Shown: in pieces, positions 40,117 through 48,473 of the stretch
How positions within the stretch are numbered: the first letter of the stretch is position 1
How the letters are laid out: each line of letters opens with the position of its first letter
Assembly (NCBI RefSeq): GCF_049676595.1
Contig: NZ_CP187259.1
Span: 868,001 to 932,000 of the forward strand
Length of the DNA stretch: 64,000 nucleotides
DNA from: Methanocella_A sp049676595
Lineage (GTDB): Archaea; Halobacteriota; Methanocellia; Methanocellales; Methanocellaceae
Reading direction: 5' to 3'
Translations under genes and position numbers: made by a program
The notes under the pieces: generated by a model
Databases searched by the model: none
What the model saw: only the letters and a program-made list of their open reading frames with translations
What the model was told of the DNA's origin: nothing

Positions 40117-40281
40117 TCAGCCGGTTACCTTCTCGAACATATCCTTAGGTACATTGCATACCGGGCACATCCAGTCGTCGGGAATGTCCTCGAATGCCGT
40201 ACCGGGAGCAATACCACCATCCGGGTCGCCTTTCTCGGGATCGTAAACGTAACCGCAGGGTATGCATTTCCATTTATCCAT
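40117..40281 (-). CDS. Rubredoxin
   Basis: A 54-residue redox protein starting MDKWKCIPCGYVYDPEKGD and ending MCPVCNVPKDMFEKVTG. The two CxxC pairs (CIPCG and CPVCN) bind a single iron in Fe(Cys)4 form, and the aromatic residues Trp4, Tyr11, Tyr13, Trp37 match the family. It carries electrons, for example to superoxide reductase or rubrerythrin in anaerobes. It lies 72 nt downstream of the heavy-metal ATPase gene, on the same strand, possibly in the same transcript. Confidence 0.97.
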   Translation of the reverse strand: MDKWKCIPCGYVYDPEKGDPDGGIAPGTAFEDIPDDWMCPVCNVPKDMFEKVTG

Positions 40282-40353
40282 AGTAAATCAACTCCCGTAT
40301 TCCATTTATCTTAAGGCTATGATGTCTAATAATTTCTTACTAACTCTTCTATA

Positions 40354-42297
40354 TCAGGCAGCCTCCGGAAGTTTCCGGTCTGGAAGGCCGCCCTTTTTCT
40401 TCTTCTCCTCTTTCCCGCCGGCCTTTTGGCCCGGGACGCCGCCGTACCGGAGCAGCCGCATGCCGTTGAGGATGACGATGAAGATGCTGGCCTCGTGGAT
40501 GAACATGCCCGAGGCGAGCACGACCACTTTGAACAGCACGCCCGCCACGAGCAGGAGGACGACCAGCAGGGAGAAGGCCGTGTTCTGCATGATGATGCCC
40601 AGCGTCTTCCGGCTGAGCCCAATCGTATACGCGATCCGGTCGAGGCGATCTGACATAAGGGCGATGTCAGCCGTCTCGATGGCCACGTCGGTGCCGGCGG
40701 CGCCCATGGCGATGCCGATGTCGGCCGCTGCCATGGCCGGGGCATCGTTGATCCCGTCGCCCACCATGGCTACGACTCCGAATTTCTTTAGCTCTTTTAT
40801 TGCTTCAACCTTGTTTTCGGGCAGCAGCTCTGCCATGTACTCGTCGATGCCCAGGCGGCCTGCGATGGCGCGGGCGGTCCGTTCGTTGTCCCCTGTCAGC
40901 ATGACTACCTTTTGTATGCCGACACTCTTCAGCCGGGCGATCAGGTCTTTCGCTTCCTCCCTTACTGTGTCGGATAAGGAAATCACTGCCAGTAGCTCGC
41001 CGTCTTCGATCAGGAACACTGCCGTGCTTCCTTTCTCTTCTTCCTCCCGGACGTACGCCTCTGCACCCGGCGACAGATCGAAGCCGGTTTCCGCCAGCAG
41101 CCGCCTGTTGCCCACGGTAAGGTTTCGGCCTCCGTGCCTGGCGATCACTCCCCTGCCGGGCAACACTTTGAAATCCTCGGGGTCGGGAATGGCCACTGCG
41201 GGTGGTACTTTCTTCAGCACCGCCCTGCCCAGGTGGTGCTCGGACATCTTCTCCGCCACTGCCGCCTTTAAGATCGCCTCGTCGGCCATGCCCTTGAACG
41301 CCCGGACGTTCACCACTTCCAGCTCGCCCTTCGTCAGCGTGCCTGTTTTGTCCATGGCCACGACGTTTATGCGGCCTGCCCGTTCCAGGTGGGCGCCACC
41401 TTTTATGAGCACTCCCCGCCCCGCCGCGTTCCCGATGCCCGAGACTACCGCAATAGGCGTCGATATGACCAGGGCGCCGGGGCAGGAGATGACCAGCAGC
41501 GTCAGCGCTACGAGCGGGTCTCTGGTCAGGAGAAATACGCCTATGGCCAGCACTATGATCGCCGGGGTATAGTACTTGGAGAATCTCTCGATCAGCTGCT
41601 GGGTCGGGGCCCGCTGTTCCTGCGCTTCCTCTACCAGCGAGATGATCCTGGCGAGGGTGGTGTCCTCGCCCGCCCGCTTCGTCTCGATCTCGATTAAGCC
41701 TACCTCGTTGACAGTGCCGCTGAAGACCTGCTCTCCAGGGCCTTTGCTCACGGGTACTGACTCGCCTGTGATGGACGCCTGGTTGACCTGGGCCTCGCCC
41801 TTAACGACCGTGCCGTCCACCGGTATCTTCTCGCCGGGCTTGACGACGACTACCTCGCCGGGCTTTACCTCCTGAGGGTCGACGGTAACGATCTGGCCAT
41901 CACGCCTGACCGCTGCGGTGGTGGGAGCCAGGCTCATGAGCGACCGGAGCGCATTCCTGGTCCGGTCCAGCGTCAGCGCCTCAAGGTAGCCCCCGAAGGT
42001 GAACAGGAACACGACTACGGCCGCCTCCCAGTACTCGCCGATGAGTATGGCGCCGATGGAGGCGATGGTCACCAGTGCCTGGATGCCGAGGACTTTATAC
42101 CTAAGCTGAATAACGGCGCTCCTCGCGATGCCGAAGCCGCCGATGATCGCAGCCAGTATCCACAGGGCGGTGCTTAACTGCTCGTATTGCAGCTTCCCGG
42201 CAGCAAACGCGGCCACGAGTAACGTGCCGGAAACCACGGTCACAATCAGCTTACCGTTCTTCCGGGAAAATTTTCTCAGGTCGTCAGCGAGGCTCAT
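40354..42297 (-). CDS. Heavy-metal-translocating P1B-type ATPase with atypical CPG and HH motifs
   Basis: A 647-residue P-type ATPase: about eight membrane helices, actuator TGESVPV, phosphorylation site DKTGTLTKGE, and hinge GDGINDAPAMAAADIGIAMG. The metal site in the sixth helix is SCPGALVISTP rather than the usual CPC, and the P1B His-Pro motif reads SEHHLG rather than SEHPLG. Fewer Cys ligands may shift metal choice (for example to zinc, cadmium or cobalt, or a non-thiol site). No N-terminal HMA domain; a separate HMA protein is encoded 6 nt upstream. It exports metal from the cytoplasm; the metal cannot be read. Confidence 0.92.
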   Translation of the reverse strand: MSLADDLRKFSRKNGKLIVTVVSGTLLVAAFAAGKLQYEQLSTALWILAAIIGGFGIARSAVIQLRYKVLGIQALVTIASIGAILIGEYWEAAVVVFLFTFGGYLEALTLDRTRNALRSLMSLAPTTAAVRRDGQIVTVDPQEVKPGEVVVVKPGEKIPVDGTVVKGEAQVNQASITGESVPVSKGPGEQVFSGTVNEVGLIEIETKRAGEDTTLARIISLVEEAQEQRAPTQQLIERFSKYYTPAIIVLAIGVFLLTRDPLVALTLLVISCPGALVISTPIAVVSGIGNAAGRGVLIKGGAHLERAGRINVVAMDKTGTLTKGELEVVNVRAFKGMADEAILKAAVAEKMSEHHLGRAVLKKVPPAVAIPDPEDFKVLPGRGVIARHGGRNLTVGNRRLLAETGFDLSPGAEAYVREEEEKGSTAVFLIEDGELLAVISLSDTVREEAKDLIARLKSVGIQKVVMLTGDNERTARAIAGRLGIDEYMAELLPENKVEAIKELKKFGVVAMVGDGINDAPAMAAADIGIAMGAAGTDVAIETADIALMSDRLDRIAYTIGLSRKTLGIIMQNTAFSLLVVLLLVAGVLFKVVVLASGMFIHEASIFIVILNGMRLLRYGGVPGQKAGGKEEKKKKGGLPDRKLPEAA

Positions 42298-42303
42298 ATC
42301 GAT

Positions 42304-42525
42304 CTACTGCTTGATGTCCTTCACGCCGTAGCCGATGCTCTCGATCAGCTTCACGATGTTCTCGACTTTCGTAACCTCAGGGTCGTAGACGACCTTCACC
42401 TTGCTGGAAGTGTACAGTACCTCGGCGTTCGAGACGCCCTTGCTGTTTTTGAGCACCATGCCGATCTTCATCGCGCAGTCAGGGCAGCTCAGGTTTTCGA
42501 GCTGCATGATTACTTTTTGCTCCAT
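42304..42525 (-). CDS. HMA-domain metallochaperone
   Basis: A 73-residue protein starting at the ATG at 42525 (MEQKVIMQLENLSCPDCAMKIG). The CPDC motif (residues 14-17) is the heavy-metal-associated site, followed by the beta-alpha-beta fold of CopZ-like chaperones (VKVVYDPEVTKVENIVKLIESIGYGV). It probably hands metal to the ATPase encoded 6 nt downstream and replaces that enzyme's missing N-terminal HMA domain. The frame extends 168 nt further upstream but that part overlaps the zinc-ribbon gene. Confidence 0.9.
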   Translation of the reverse strand: MEQKVIMQLENLSCPDCAMKIGMVLKNSKGVSNAEVLYTSSKVKVVYDPEVTKVENIVKLIESIGYGVKDIKQ

Positions 42526-42545
42526 CTTTCGCACCTTGCCTATAG

Positions 42546-42704
42546 CTATTTCTCGCACTCGAAGCACATCGTCTTGCCTTCGATGTCTGTGAAAAACTCC
42601 TTCTGGCATTTCTCGCAGATGACTTTGCGGAAGCTGGGGCCCTTCGTCGGTTCTGCCATCTCCAGGTCTTTCATGTTCAGTCCGCACAGGCACTTGTAGC
42701 TCAT
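42546..42704 (-). CDS. Small zinc-ribbon protein of the metal-ATPase operon
   Basis: A 52-residue protein (MSYKCLCGLNMKDLEMAEPT start) with six cysteines: CLC near the N-terminus, CEKC (30-33) and CFEC (47-50) at the end. The last two pairs form a zinc-ribbon-like knuckle; the protein could bind the metal exported by the operon or act as a small sensor. It is 20 nt upstream of the HMA gene and probably the first gene of the operon. No family recognised with certainty. Confidence 0.72.
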   Translation of the reverse strand: MSYKCLCGLNMKDLEMAEPTKGPSFRKVICEKCQKEFFTDIEGKTMCFECEK

Positions 42705-42854
42705 AGTATCACTCCTGAATATGTTTCTTAATACGGCTATTTAACTCCAACTATTCTATCGATCTCTGCCCGGGCCCGCAGATCCCCGGGATATTACCTG
42801 ATCAGAGAATTATCCCGGCTACACATAAGAATGGTGTAACTTTAAGAGGGTGAA

Positions 42855-43655
42855 ATGATACAAGTATCTTTTATGATGCCTGACGAGAAAGTGGTAGCCA
42901 CCCTCCAGCACATGGGGCTGACCTACTATGGGGCGAAAGCCTATGGGGCGCTGGTGGCATTGGGGCACGCCTCTCCTGCCGCCATCGCGAAGGAGGCTGA
43001 CGTGCCAAGGTCCAAGATCTACGAGACTCTGAAGCGCCTCGAGGAAAGCGGGTGGGCCAGGGTAGAGCGGAGCAGGCCGCTGACCTATAAGCCCGTGTAT
43101 CCGAAGGAGGCCATCGAAGAGCGCCGCAAGGCGCTGAATGCGGAGATCGAGTACGCGTCTGCAGAACTGTCCTCAGTCTACGACCGGCAGGTCGACCGGG
43201 AGGCGCCTAACGTGAAGCTCATCCGGGGCATGGATAACATCGTGCCCCGGATAGAGGATATGGCATCGAGGGCCAGGCACGACGTCTGCATGCTGGGCGC
43301 TCTGTACACGAAAGATGAGATCACGAGGGTGAAGAAGTACCTGGCGAGCGCGAGAAAGCGGGGCGTGAACGTCCGCATCATCACCCGCCCGACCATCGCC
43401 ACGGCCGAGGGCGACATCGCCACTGTCGAGGCTTTTTCCCGGACAGACAGCGATCTCAGGCTCTTCCGGACGCCGTTCATCAAGTTTGTAGTGATCGACG
43501 GCCGCGAGATAATGATCATGTTCTCGAGGGTGGAAGACGACGTGCCTGACGCCCGGAATGCCGTGGCTATCTGGACGCCGAACCGGGACATCTCCTCGTA
43601 CATGCTGAGCAACTTCAATATGATGTGGGAGGCGGCTGAGGCCGCCCGCAAGTGA
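42855..43655 (+). CDS. TrmB-family transcriptional regulator (second copy type)
   Basis: A 266-residue regulator with a winged helix at about 10-80 (MGLTYYGAKAYGALVALGHA, then ADVPRSKIYETLKRLEESGW), a coiled linker and a C-terminal domain of the TrmB/phospholipase-D-like type (LIRGMDNIVPRIEDMASRA, FIKFVVIDGREIMIMFS). The ATG at 42855 has GAGGGTG directly upstream, rather close; an ATG at 42873 or 42876 is the alternative. It is divergent from the metal-ATPase operon, so it may regulate it, although TrmB ligands are usually sugars. Confidence 0.87.
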   Translation: MIQVSFMMPDEKVVATLQHMGLTYYGAKAYGALVALGHASPAAIAKEADVPRSKIYETLKRLEESGWARVERSRPLTYKPVYPKEAIEERRKALNAEIEYASAELSSVYDRQVDREAPNVKLIRGMDNIVPRIEDMASRARHDVCMLGALYTKDEITRVKKYLASARKRGVNVRIITRPTIATAEGDIATVEAFSRTDSDLRLFRTPFIKFVVIDGREIMIMFSRVEDDVPDARNAVAIWTPNRDISSYMLSNFNMMWEAAEAARK

Positions 43656-43685
43656 GGGCCCGGCCCGCCGGTGCGAGCCCGGGAC

Positions 43686-44030
43686 TCAGAGTATTACCGT
43701 GCTCTCTTTCGGCTTCGGGACCTTCATCACAAGCACTCTGAAGACTCCGGGACCGTCGTTGATCCACCGGTGCGGCACTCTGGCCGGGCTCTCGATGATC
43801 ATGTCGGGACCGGCTTCCAGCCTGTCCTGGCCGATCTCCACCGTACCTTTCCCTTCCAGGACGTAGAAAGCCACGTCTACCGGCGTGATGTGCCTGCGGA
43901 GCGATTCTCCGGGCTTGAGGGTGATATGTACGACCATCGCGTGCTCCGTATCGTAGATTACCCGGGCGTCTACGTTGTGGGGATTCTTGCCAGACATGAC
44001 ATCCTTCACTTCAGTTGCCTTAATCGCCAT
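43686..44030 (-). CDS. Cupin-domain protein
   Basis: A 114-residue single-domain cupin starting at the ATG at 44030 (MAIKATEVKDVMSGKNP). The two cupin motifs are visible: GESLRRHITPVDVAFYVLEG and VPHRWINDGP, with metal-binding His residues. The upstream frame to 44081 is less likely because it overlaps the divergent promoter. Small cupins bind metal and may isomerise, epimerise or sense; the function here is unknown. It is divergent from the YwbE-like gene and convergent with the TrmB gene, so it stands alone. Confidence 0.87.
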   Translation of the reverse strand: MAIKATEVKDVMSGKNPHNVDARVIYDTEHAMVVHITLKPGESLRRHITPVDVAFYVLEGKGTVEIGQDRLEAGPDMIIESPARVPHRWINDGPGVFRVLVMKVPKPKESTVIL

Positions 44031-44108
44031 AGTATCACTAATATGGCACTCTGGCAGGAAGCCTTTAATAAGTTGTGTCACTTCCAGGGGGTTATCCGGG
44101 GTAGCATT

Positions 44109-44360
44109 ATGTCTACCGGGAGTCGGCAGGCTTTTATCGTGCAGCAGTCATACTTGTCTGCCATGGCCGACGGAAAACTTCGCAGAGACGTCAAGATGGG
44201 CGCAACCGTGGACATCGTGCTCAAGCAGGACCAGCCGACCGGGAAGCTGACCCGGGGCATAGTCGCAGCAATCCTCACTAATTCTCCTACCCATCCTCAT
44301 GGAATAAAGGTCCGGCTGAGAGATGGGAGAGTGGGCAGAGTGCAGGCTATTATCGAGTAA
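44109..44360 (+). CDS. YwbE/DUF2196 family protein
   Basis: An 83-residue protein from the ATG at 44109 (MSTGSRQAFIVQQSYLSAMA). The family core is intact: VQQSYLSAMADGKLRRDVKMGA, then KLTRGIVAAILTNSPTHPHGIKVRLRDGRVGRVQ. The small basic beta-barrel-like fold suggests RNA or protein binding, but the family has no agreed function. The larger frame starting at 43671 is antisense to the cupin gene and not real. Monocistronic. Confidence 0.9.
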   Translation: MSTGSRQAFIVQQSYLSAMADGKLRRDVKMGATVDIVLKQDQPTGKLTRGIVAAILTNSPTHPHGIKVRLRDGRVGRVQAIIE

Positions 44361-44599
44361 TCTCATTGATTACTGCCTGTAATCTAAAAATCTCCGTGTT
44401 TTCATGCTTTTATTTAAGATGCCGCTCGATGGCACTGTATAATCAAAAATAAGCGGATTTTATCGCGTGCTGGCTTACAATATCCGTTCTTTTCAGCCTT
44501 AATAGAATTATATTGATAAAACCTGCCCCATTGCATACATAAATCTTTTAAACTAGGACATAGTATGTAACCGTGAATTCTACGGTAGGTGACCTTCCG
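44361..44599. other. Promoter region of the HMGL-like synthase gene
   Basis: About 210 bp, AT-rich. CATAAATCTTTTAAAC (about 44538-44553) is TATA-like. GGTGACC (44586-44592) sits about 8 nt before an ATG at 44600 and so supports that start over the GTG at 44573. No RNA gene seen. Confidence 0.5.
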
Positions 44600-46000
44600 A
44601 TGATGAGAACGTACGAAGATATGCCCAAAATCCGGCTGCCCCACGCGGCGGACATCAAGATCAGCGACACCACGATTCGTGACGGATGTCAGATGCCCGG
44701 CGTTGTGATGAAGAAGTCCCACAAGCTCAAGATCTTCGAGTACCTCCACGACATGGGCGTGGAAAAGCTCGAGACGTTCGTGTACAACGACCGTGACAAG
44801 GACGCTTGTAAGAGTATGATGGACTACGGCTACGAGTTCCCGGAGGTCACCGGCTGGGCCAGGGCAAACCCGGCAGACATCGACGAGGTGCTCAAGGTCG
44901 ACGGCATTAAGGAAACCGGTATCCTGATGTCGGTGTCCGACTCTCACGTCTTCGACAAGATGGGCCTGAAGAGCTACGAAGAGGCGGAGCAGAAGTACCT
45001 GAAGGCGCTTCAGTACGCGGTCGATCACGGCCTCAAGACCCGGTGCCACATCGAGGACACTTCCAGGGCTAACTACGACTTCGTCTATCCCTTTGTCCAG
45101 AAGCTCATCGACATCGACCCGGACACTATCATCAGAATCTGCGACACCCTGGGCTACGGCATCCCCTTCCCCGGCTACGAGGAGCCCTATGGCATCCCCG
45201 CAGTGGTCAAGAGGTTCAAGGACATGGGCGTGAAGCACATCGAGATGCACGTCCACGACGACTTCGGCCTCGGCATCGGCAACACCCTCTCCGGCCTCTG
45301 GTACGGCGCGGACTGGGCCAGCCTGACCTTCCTCGGCATCGGCGAGCGCGCCGGCAACACAGAGCTGGAGAAGATTATGGCCTTCCTGATCACCCGGGTC
45401 GAGGGCTTCGACAAGTACAACCTGCACAAGGTCACCGAGTTCGCAGAGTACATGGAGCAGGAGATCGGCCTGCGCGTCCCGAGAAACAAGGCCATCGTGG
45501 GCAAGAACATCTTCTCCCACGAGTCCGGCATCCACACCGCGGGCATCATCAAGAATCCCTTTACGTACGAGCCCTTCCCGCCCGAGCTGGTCGGCGGCAA
45601 GAGGAACCTGATGATCGGAGACACCTCGGGCACCGAGGTCATCCGCCTCAAGGTCGAGGAAGCCCTGTCAGAGCTGCTCGGCATCAAGGCCCAGGTAGAC
45701 AAGCACGACCCCCGGATCAAGTGCATCCACAAGGACATCCAGAAGATGTACGACGCCGAGGACAGACGCTCCTCGGTCTCTGACGAGGAACTCCACGACT
45801 TCGTGCGCAAGTACTTCGTGTTCCAGGTGGACGGCGAAGTCGAGCACGAGGAGCAGGAAGTCCCGGCAACCAGGAAAAAGGCAGTCAGCGCTCCCCGGAT
45901 TCCGGCCGAGCTGATGCCTGCTGTGAGCCCTGCGTCGATCAACATCGAGCACGGCCAGAAATTCAAGATAGCGAAGAAGGCGACCGGGAAGAAAAAATAA
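44600..46000 (+). CDS. HMGL-like acyltransferase (2-isopropylmalate / homocitrate / Re-citrate synthase family)
   Basis: A 466-residue TIM-barrel carboxyltransferase. The start at 44600 (MMRTYEDMPKIRLP) follows GGTGACC by 8 nt; a GTG at 44573 is possible. The barrel carries ISDTTIRDG (metal/catalytic Arg-Asp), HIEMHVHDDFGLGIGNTL (metal His pair) and SHESGIHTAG. The C-terminal part (about 370-466) is short and lacks a LeuA-type regulatory domain. It condenses acetyl-CoA with a 2-oxoacid. Candidates are Re-citrate synthase, homocitrate synthase or citramalate synthase; the sequence as read cannot decide. Monocistronic. Confidence 0.82.
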   Translation: MMRTYEDMPKIRLPHAADIKISDTTIRDGCQMPGVVMKKSHKLKIFEYLHDMGVEKLETFVYNDRDKDACKSMMDYGYEFPEVTGWARANPADIDEVLKVDGIKETGILMSVSDSHVFDKMGLKSYEEAEQKYLKALQYAVDHGLKTRCHIEDTSRANYDFVYPFVQKLIDIDPDTIIRICDTLGYGIPFPGYEEPYGIPAVVKRFKDMGVKHIEMHVHDDFGLGIGNTLSGLWYGADWASLTFLGIGERAGNTELEKIMAFLITRVEGFDKYNLHKVTEFAEYMEQEIGLRVPRNKAIVGKNIFSHESGIHTAGIIKNPFTYEPFPPELVGGKRNLMIGDTSGTEVIRLKVEEALSELLGIKAQVDKHDPRIKCIHKDIQKMYDAEDRRSSVSDEELHDFVRKYFVFQVDGEVEHEEQEVPATRKKAVSAPRIPAELMPAVSPASINIEHGQKFKIAKKATGKKK

Positions 46001-46029
46001 TCCCGGCGCTCTGTACTTTTTTAGCCTTG

Positions 46030-46902
46030 TCACGGGCTCAGCGGCACTTCCCTGCGCGGCAGCCGGTCGAACGTGAACGTATCCCCGTGCTTCAGGTAAG
46101 TTACCCTCGATTCCAGCCCCGCTTCTTTCACCGCCTTCCGGAAATCTTCCAGCGGCGACTTGAACACGTCATAGTCGTTGTAGTGGATGGGTACGGAGTG
46201 TGCAGGCTTGACGATCCGGATGGCCTCGATGCCCTGCTCTGCGTCCATCGTCACGAGAATGCCCAGGATCCGGGTCCCGCCGAGGTGAAACAGGGCAAGG
46301 TCGATATCGTGGTACCGCTTCGGTATCTCCTTCAGGTCGTCGAATACCAGCGTATCCCCGGAAAGGTAGATTCTCGGGCTCGAGATGGCGGTGCCTTTAC
46401 CCCATTCCAGCATGCTGCCCATCACTTCCGGCAGCGCGATATCCAGAATGGGAGGACCATGCTTGCCAGGCAGGGAGGTGACTCGTATCCACTCTCCACC
46501 TTTATTAACAGTGATCTGATCCCATGTGTCCAGCGGGTGAAGGCTGGTGAAGCCTTTATCCTTGAGCACGCCTGCTGCTTCCCGGGTGGTGACGACCGGA
46601 AGGTTCTTGCGTAACTTTTCCGTGGCTACGTCATCCCAGTGATCGCCATGCATGTGGGACAGGATACAGAAATCGATCTGCGGCAGCCGGTCGATATCGA
46701 TCGCCGGGTTTGTCTGCCTTTCAGTAGTTAGCCCGTACCCCAGATGGACGTGGTTTCCTGCGTGGACGAAGTTCGGGTCGGTGAGAATGGTGAAGCCGTT
46801 ATTCTTGATGATCGTCGTCGCCGTCCCCACGAAAAAGATCGAGCCGGGCTCGTCCGTGGCTCTGACACTTCCTGTCAAATTCAGAGTGTGTTGTCTGGCC
46901 AT
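46030..46902 (-). CDS. Metallo-beta-lactamase-fold hydrolase (UlaG-like)
   Basis: A 290-residue protein from the ATG at 46902 (MARQHTLNLTG). The metal motif SHMHGDHWDD (about residues 83-92), the preceding strand TILTDPNF and the downstream YLSGDTLVFDDL match the MBL fold of the L-ascorbate-6-phosphate lactonase/UlaG and N-acyl-phosphatidylethanolamine phospholipase-like branch. Substrate unknown. The frame upstream to 47049 is rejected since it lacks a start signal. It converges with the synthase gene at 46000, the two stops being 29 bp apart. Confidence 0.88.
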   Translation of the reverse strand: MARQHTLNLTGSVRATDEPGSIFFVGTATTIIKNNGFTILTDPNFVHAGNHVHLGYGLTTERQTNPAIDIDRLPQIDFCILSHMHGDHWDDVATEKLRKNLPVVTTREAAGVLKDKGFTSLHPLDTWDQITVNKGGEWIRVTSLPGKHGPPILDIALPEVMGSMLEWGKGTAISSPRIYLSGDTLVFDDLKEIPKRYHDIDLALFHLGGTRILGILVTMDAEQGIEAIRIVKPAHSVPIHYNDYDVFKSPLEDFRKAVKEAGLESRVTYLKHGDTFTFDRLPRREVPLSP

Positions 46903-47070
46903 AGTATAACCTCCGGCGCCTGTAGAGCCGAGCTCTGTCGCCCTATTTTCCGGCATCGTAGCACGTCGATCTCTGGCACCGGCAAAAATTCGCCGGCCCG
47001 GCTGATAGGGTTTCTCCGTATTTTGATCAGCTTCGCCCTGGCACTGCAAAACCGGTGCTCTGAACTCCGC

Positions 47071-48267
47071 TTATATCCCGGTGAACTTGGCGAGATATAC
47101 GTCCCATGTCTCCACGTCGCCGGGACTGCCGATCGAGCCCACGATGACCAGATCCCCGTCACCTGTGATGGCCCCTGCCCTCGTGAACACGGCTCTGTCG
47201 GCCCCGTATGTTTGCTGCCACTCAACCTCGCCGGCAGGATCGGTTTTGATCAGCAGGCTTTCGTAGCGCATGCTCTGGTCAGTTTTATCAGTAACTTCTG
47301 CCATACCTGCGATGAGGTAGCCCCCTTTCGCTGTCTGGTAGACGTTGTAGCCTTTCTGCGCCTTGTTCACTGCTATCGCTTTTTGCCACTGGAGATCGCC
47401 TTCGGCGTCGAGCTTATACAGGCAGACTTTGCTCGAGCCTGACCGCAGGTTGTCATAGCCGGCAGCTATGAATCCGCTATCTGCGGTCTGCCTTGCAAAG
47501 TATGCTACGCTATCGGTATACCCGCTGAGCTTCTGGTCCCACTGCCAGTGGCCGCCCGCATCGATCTTGAGCAGATAAGCGGTACTACTGTTGGCCGTAG
47601 CTCCGTAGCTGCCCGCAATGATGTACCCCCCGTCACTTACTGGCTGGATCGAAAGGGCGAGGTCATTAAAGGGCCCTCCGTAAGCCCTGTCCCATTCCAT
47701 GTCGCCCCGGGCATTAGTCTTGATCAGGTAGACATCGCTGCTGCCGTTGCCGAACGACTCGGTCATGCCTGCGATGAGGTACCCGCCATCGGCCGTCTGC
47801 AGCAGTGCCCGGCCTTCGTCGTAACCGGGCCCCCCAAACGTCTTTTCCCAGAGCGGGTTCCCTGCAGGATCCGTGCGGACGAGGTATACGTCGCCACTGC
47901 CGTTGCCGTAAGACTCAGTCGTGCCTGCTATAGTGTATCCCCCGTCGGCCGGCTCTATCACAGAATAGCCGTAGTCAAAACGGTCTCCCCCATAGGACTT
48001 TTTCCACAGCTGGTTGCCGTTTCCATCCGTCTTGAGCAGGAACGCGTTCCTGTCGCCCTTATAGGCCGGGCTGATGCCTCCCGTAACAGCAAAGCCGCTA
48101 TCCCGGGTCTGGATAACAGAGCTGCCATAATCATAATAGCCCCAGTCGTATACCTTGCTCCACGCCATCTGGGGCGGGCTATCCGCAGGCCGGGCCTGCA
48201 ACGAAGCCGGAAAGATGCCCAGGATAGCGGCTATGACGGCACAAGCGAGCGCAATCCCTGCAATCAA
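47071..48267 (-). CDS. Secreted beta-propeller-like repeat protein
   Basis: A 398-residue protein starting at a TTG at 48267 (only a TTG is available in frame after the upstream stop). The signal peptide (residues 1-27, IAGIALACAVIAAILG) is followed by about seven repeats, each with a strand reading like DGGYLIAGMTESFGNGSSDVYL and then K/R-TDxxGxxxW. Such repeats form a PQQ-propeller-like blade set. No catalytic motif was seen and no C-terminal anchor, so it is probably released or bound through the propeller. Ligand unknown. Confidence 0.75.
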   Translation of the reverse strand: MIAGIALACAVIAAILGIFPASLQARPADSPPQMAWSKVYDWGYYDYGSSVIQTRDSGFAVTGGISPAYKGDRNAFLLKTDGNGNQLWKKSYGGDRFDYGYSVIEPADGGYTIAGTTESYGNGSGDVYLVRTDPAGNPLWEKTFGGPGYDEGRALLQTADGGYLIAGMTESFGNGSSDVYLIKTNARGDMEWDRAYGGPFNDLALSIQPVSDGGYIIAGSYGATANSSTAYLLKIDAGGHWQWDQKLSGYTDSVAYFARQTADSGFIAAGYDNLRSGSSKVCLYKLDAEGDLQWQKAIAVNKAQKGYNVYQTAKGGYLIAGMAEVTDKTDQSMRYESLLIKTDPAGEVEWQQTYGADRAVFTRAGAITGDGDLVIVGSIGSPGDVETWDVYLAKFTGI

Positions 48268-48439
48268 GCGATAGGTGATATTGATCCCCGATAATCATCT
48301 ATCGCATCGCTGCTGTTATAACTGCGCCCTGAAAATGTGGCCAGAACTGCTCCCGTGATGGACTACGATCGCTACACTACCCGATTCTTATTCCTGGATA
48401 ACAATAGCTTTAAGTACTATCGATGAAGTATACTCACAA

Positions 48440-48456
48440 AATGACAATGTGTCATT
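48440..48456. promoter_or_regulatory. Inverted repeat operator of the TetR-type gene
   Basis: AATGACA-ATG-TGTCATT, a perfect 7-bp inverted repeat with a 3-bp centre, lies 18 nt before the TetR ATG at 48474. The TATA-like CTTTAAGTAC (about 48409-48418) is upstream, so the site would overlap the transcription start. This placement fits autorepression. Confidence 0.8.
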
Positions 48457-48473
48457 AAATGTGGTGTATTCAT

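Noticed and set aside
43671..44108. Upstream part of the long frame ending at 44360
   Set aside because: Antisense to the cupin gene; the YwbE family begins at 44109.
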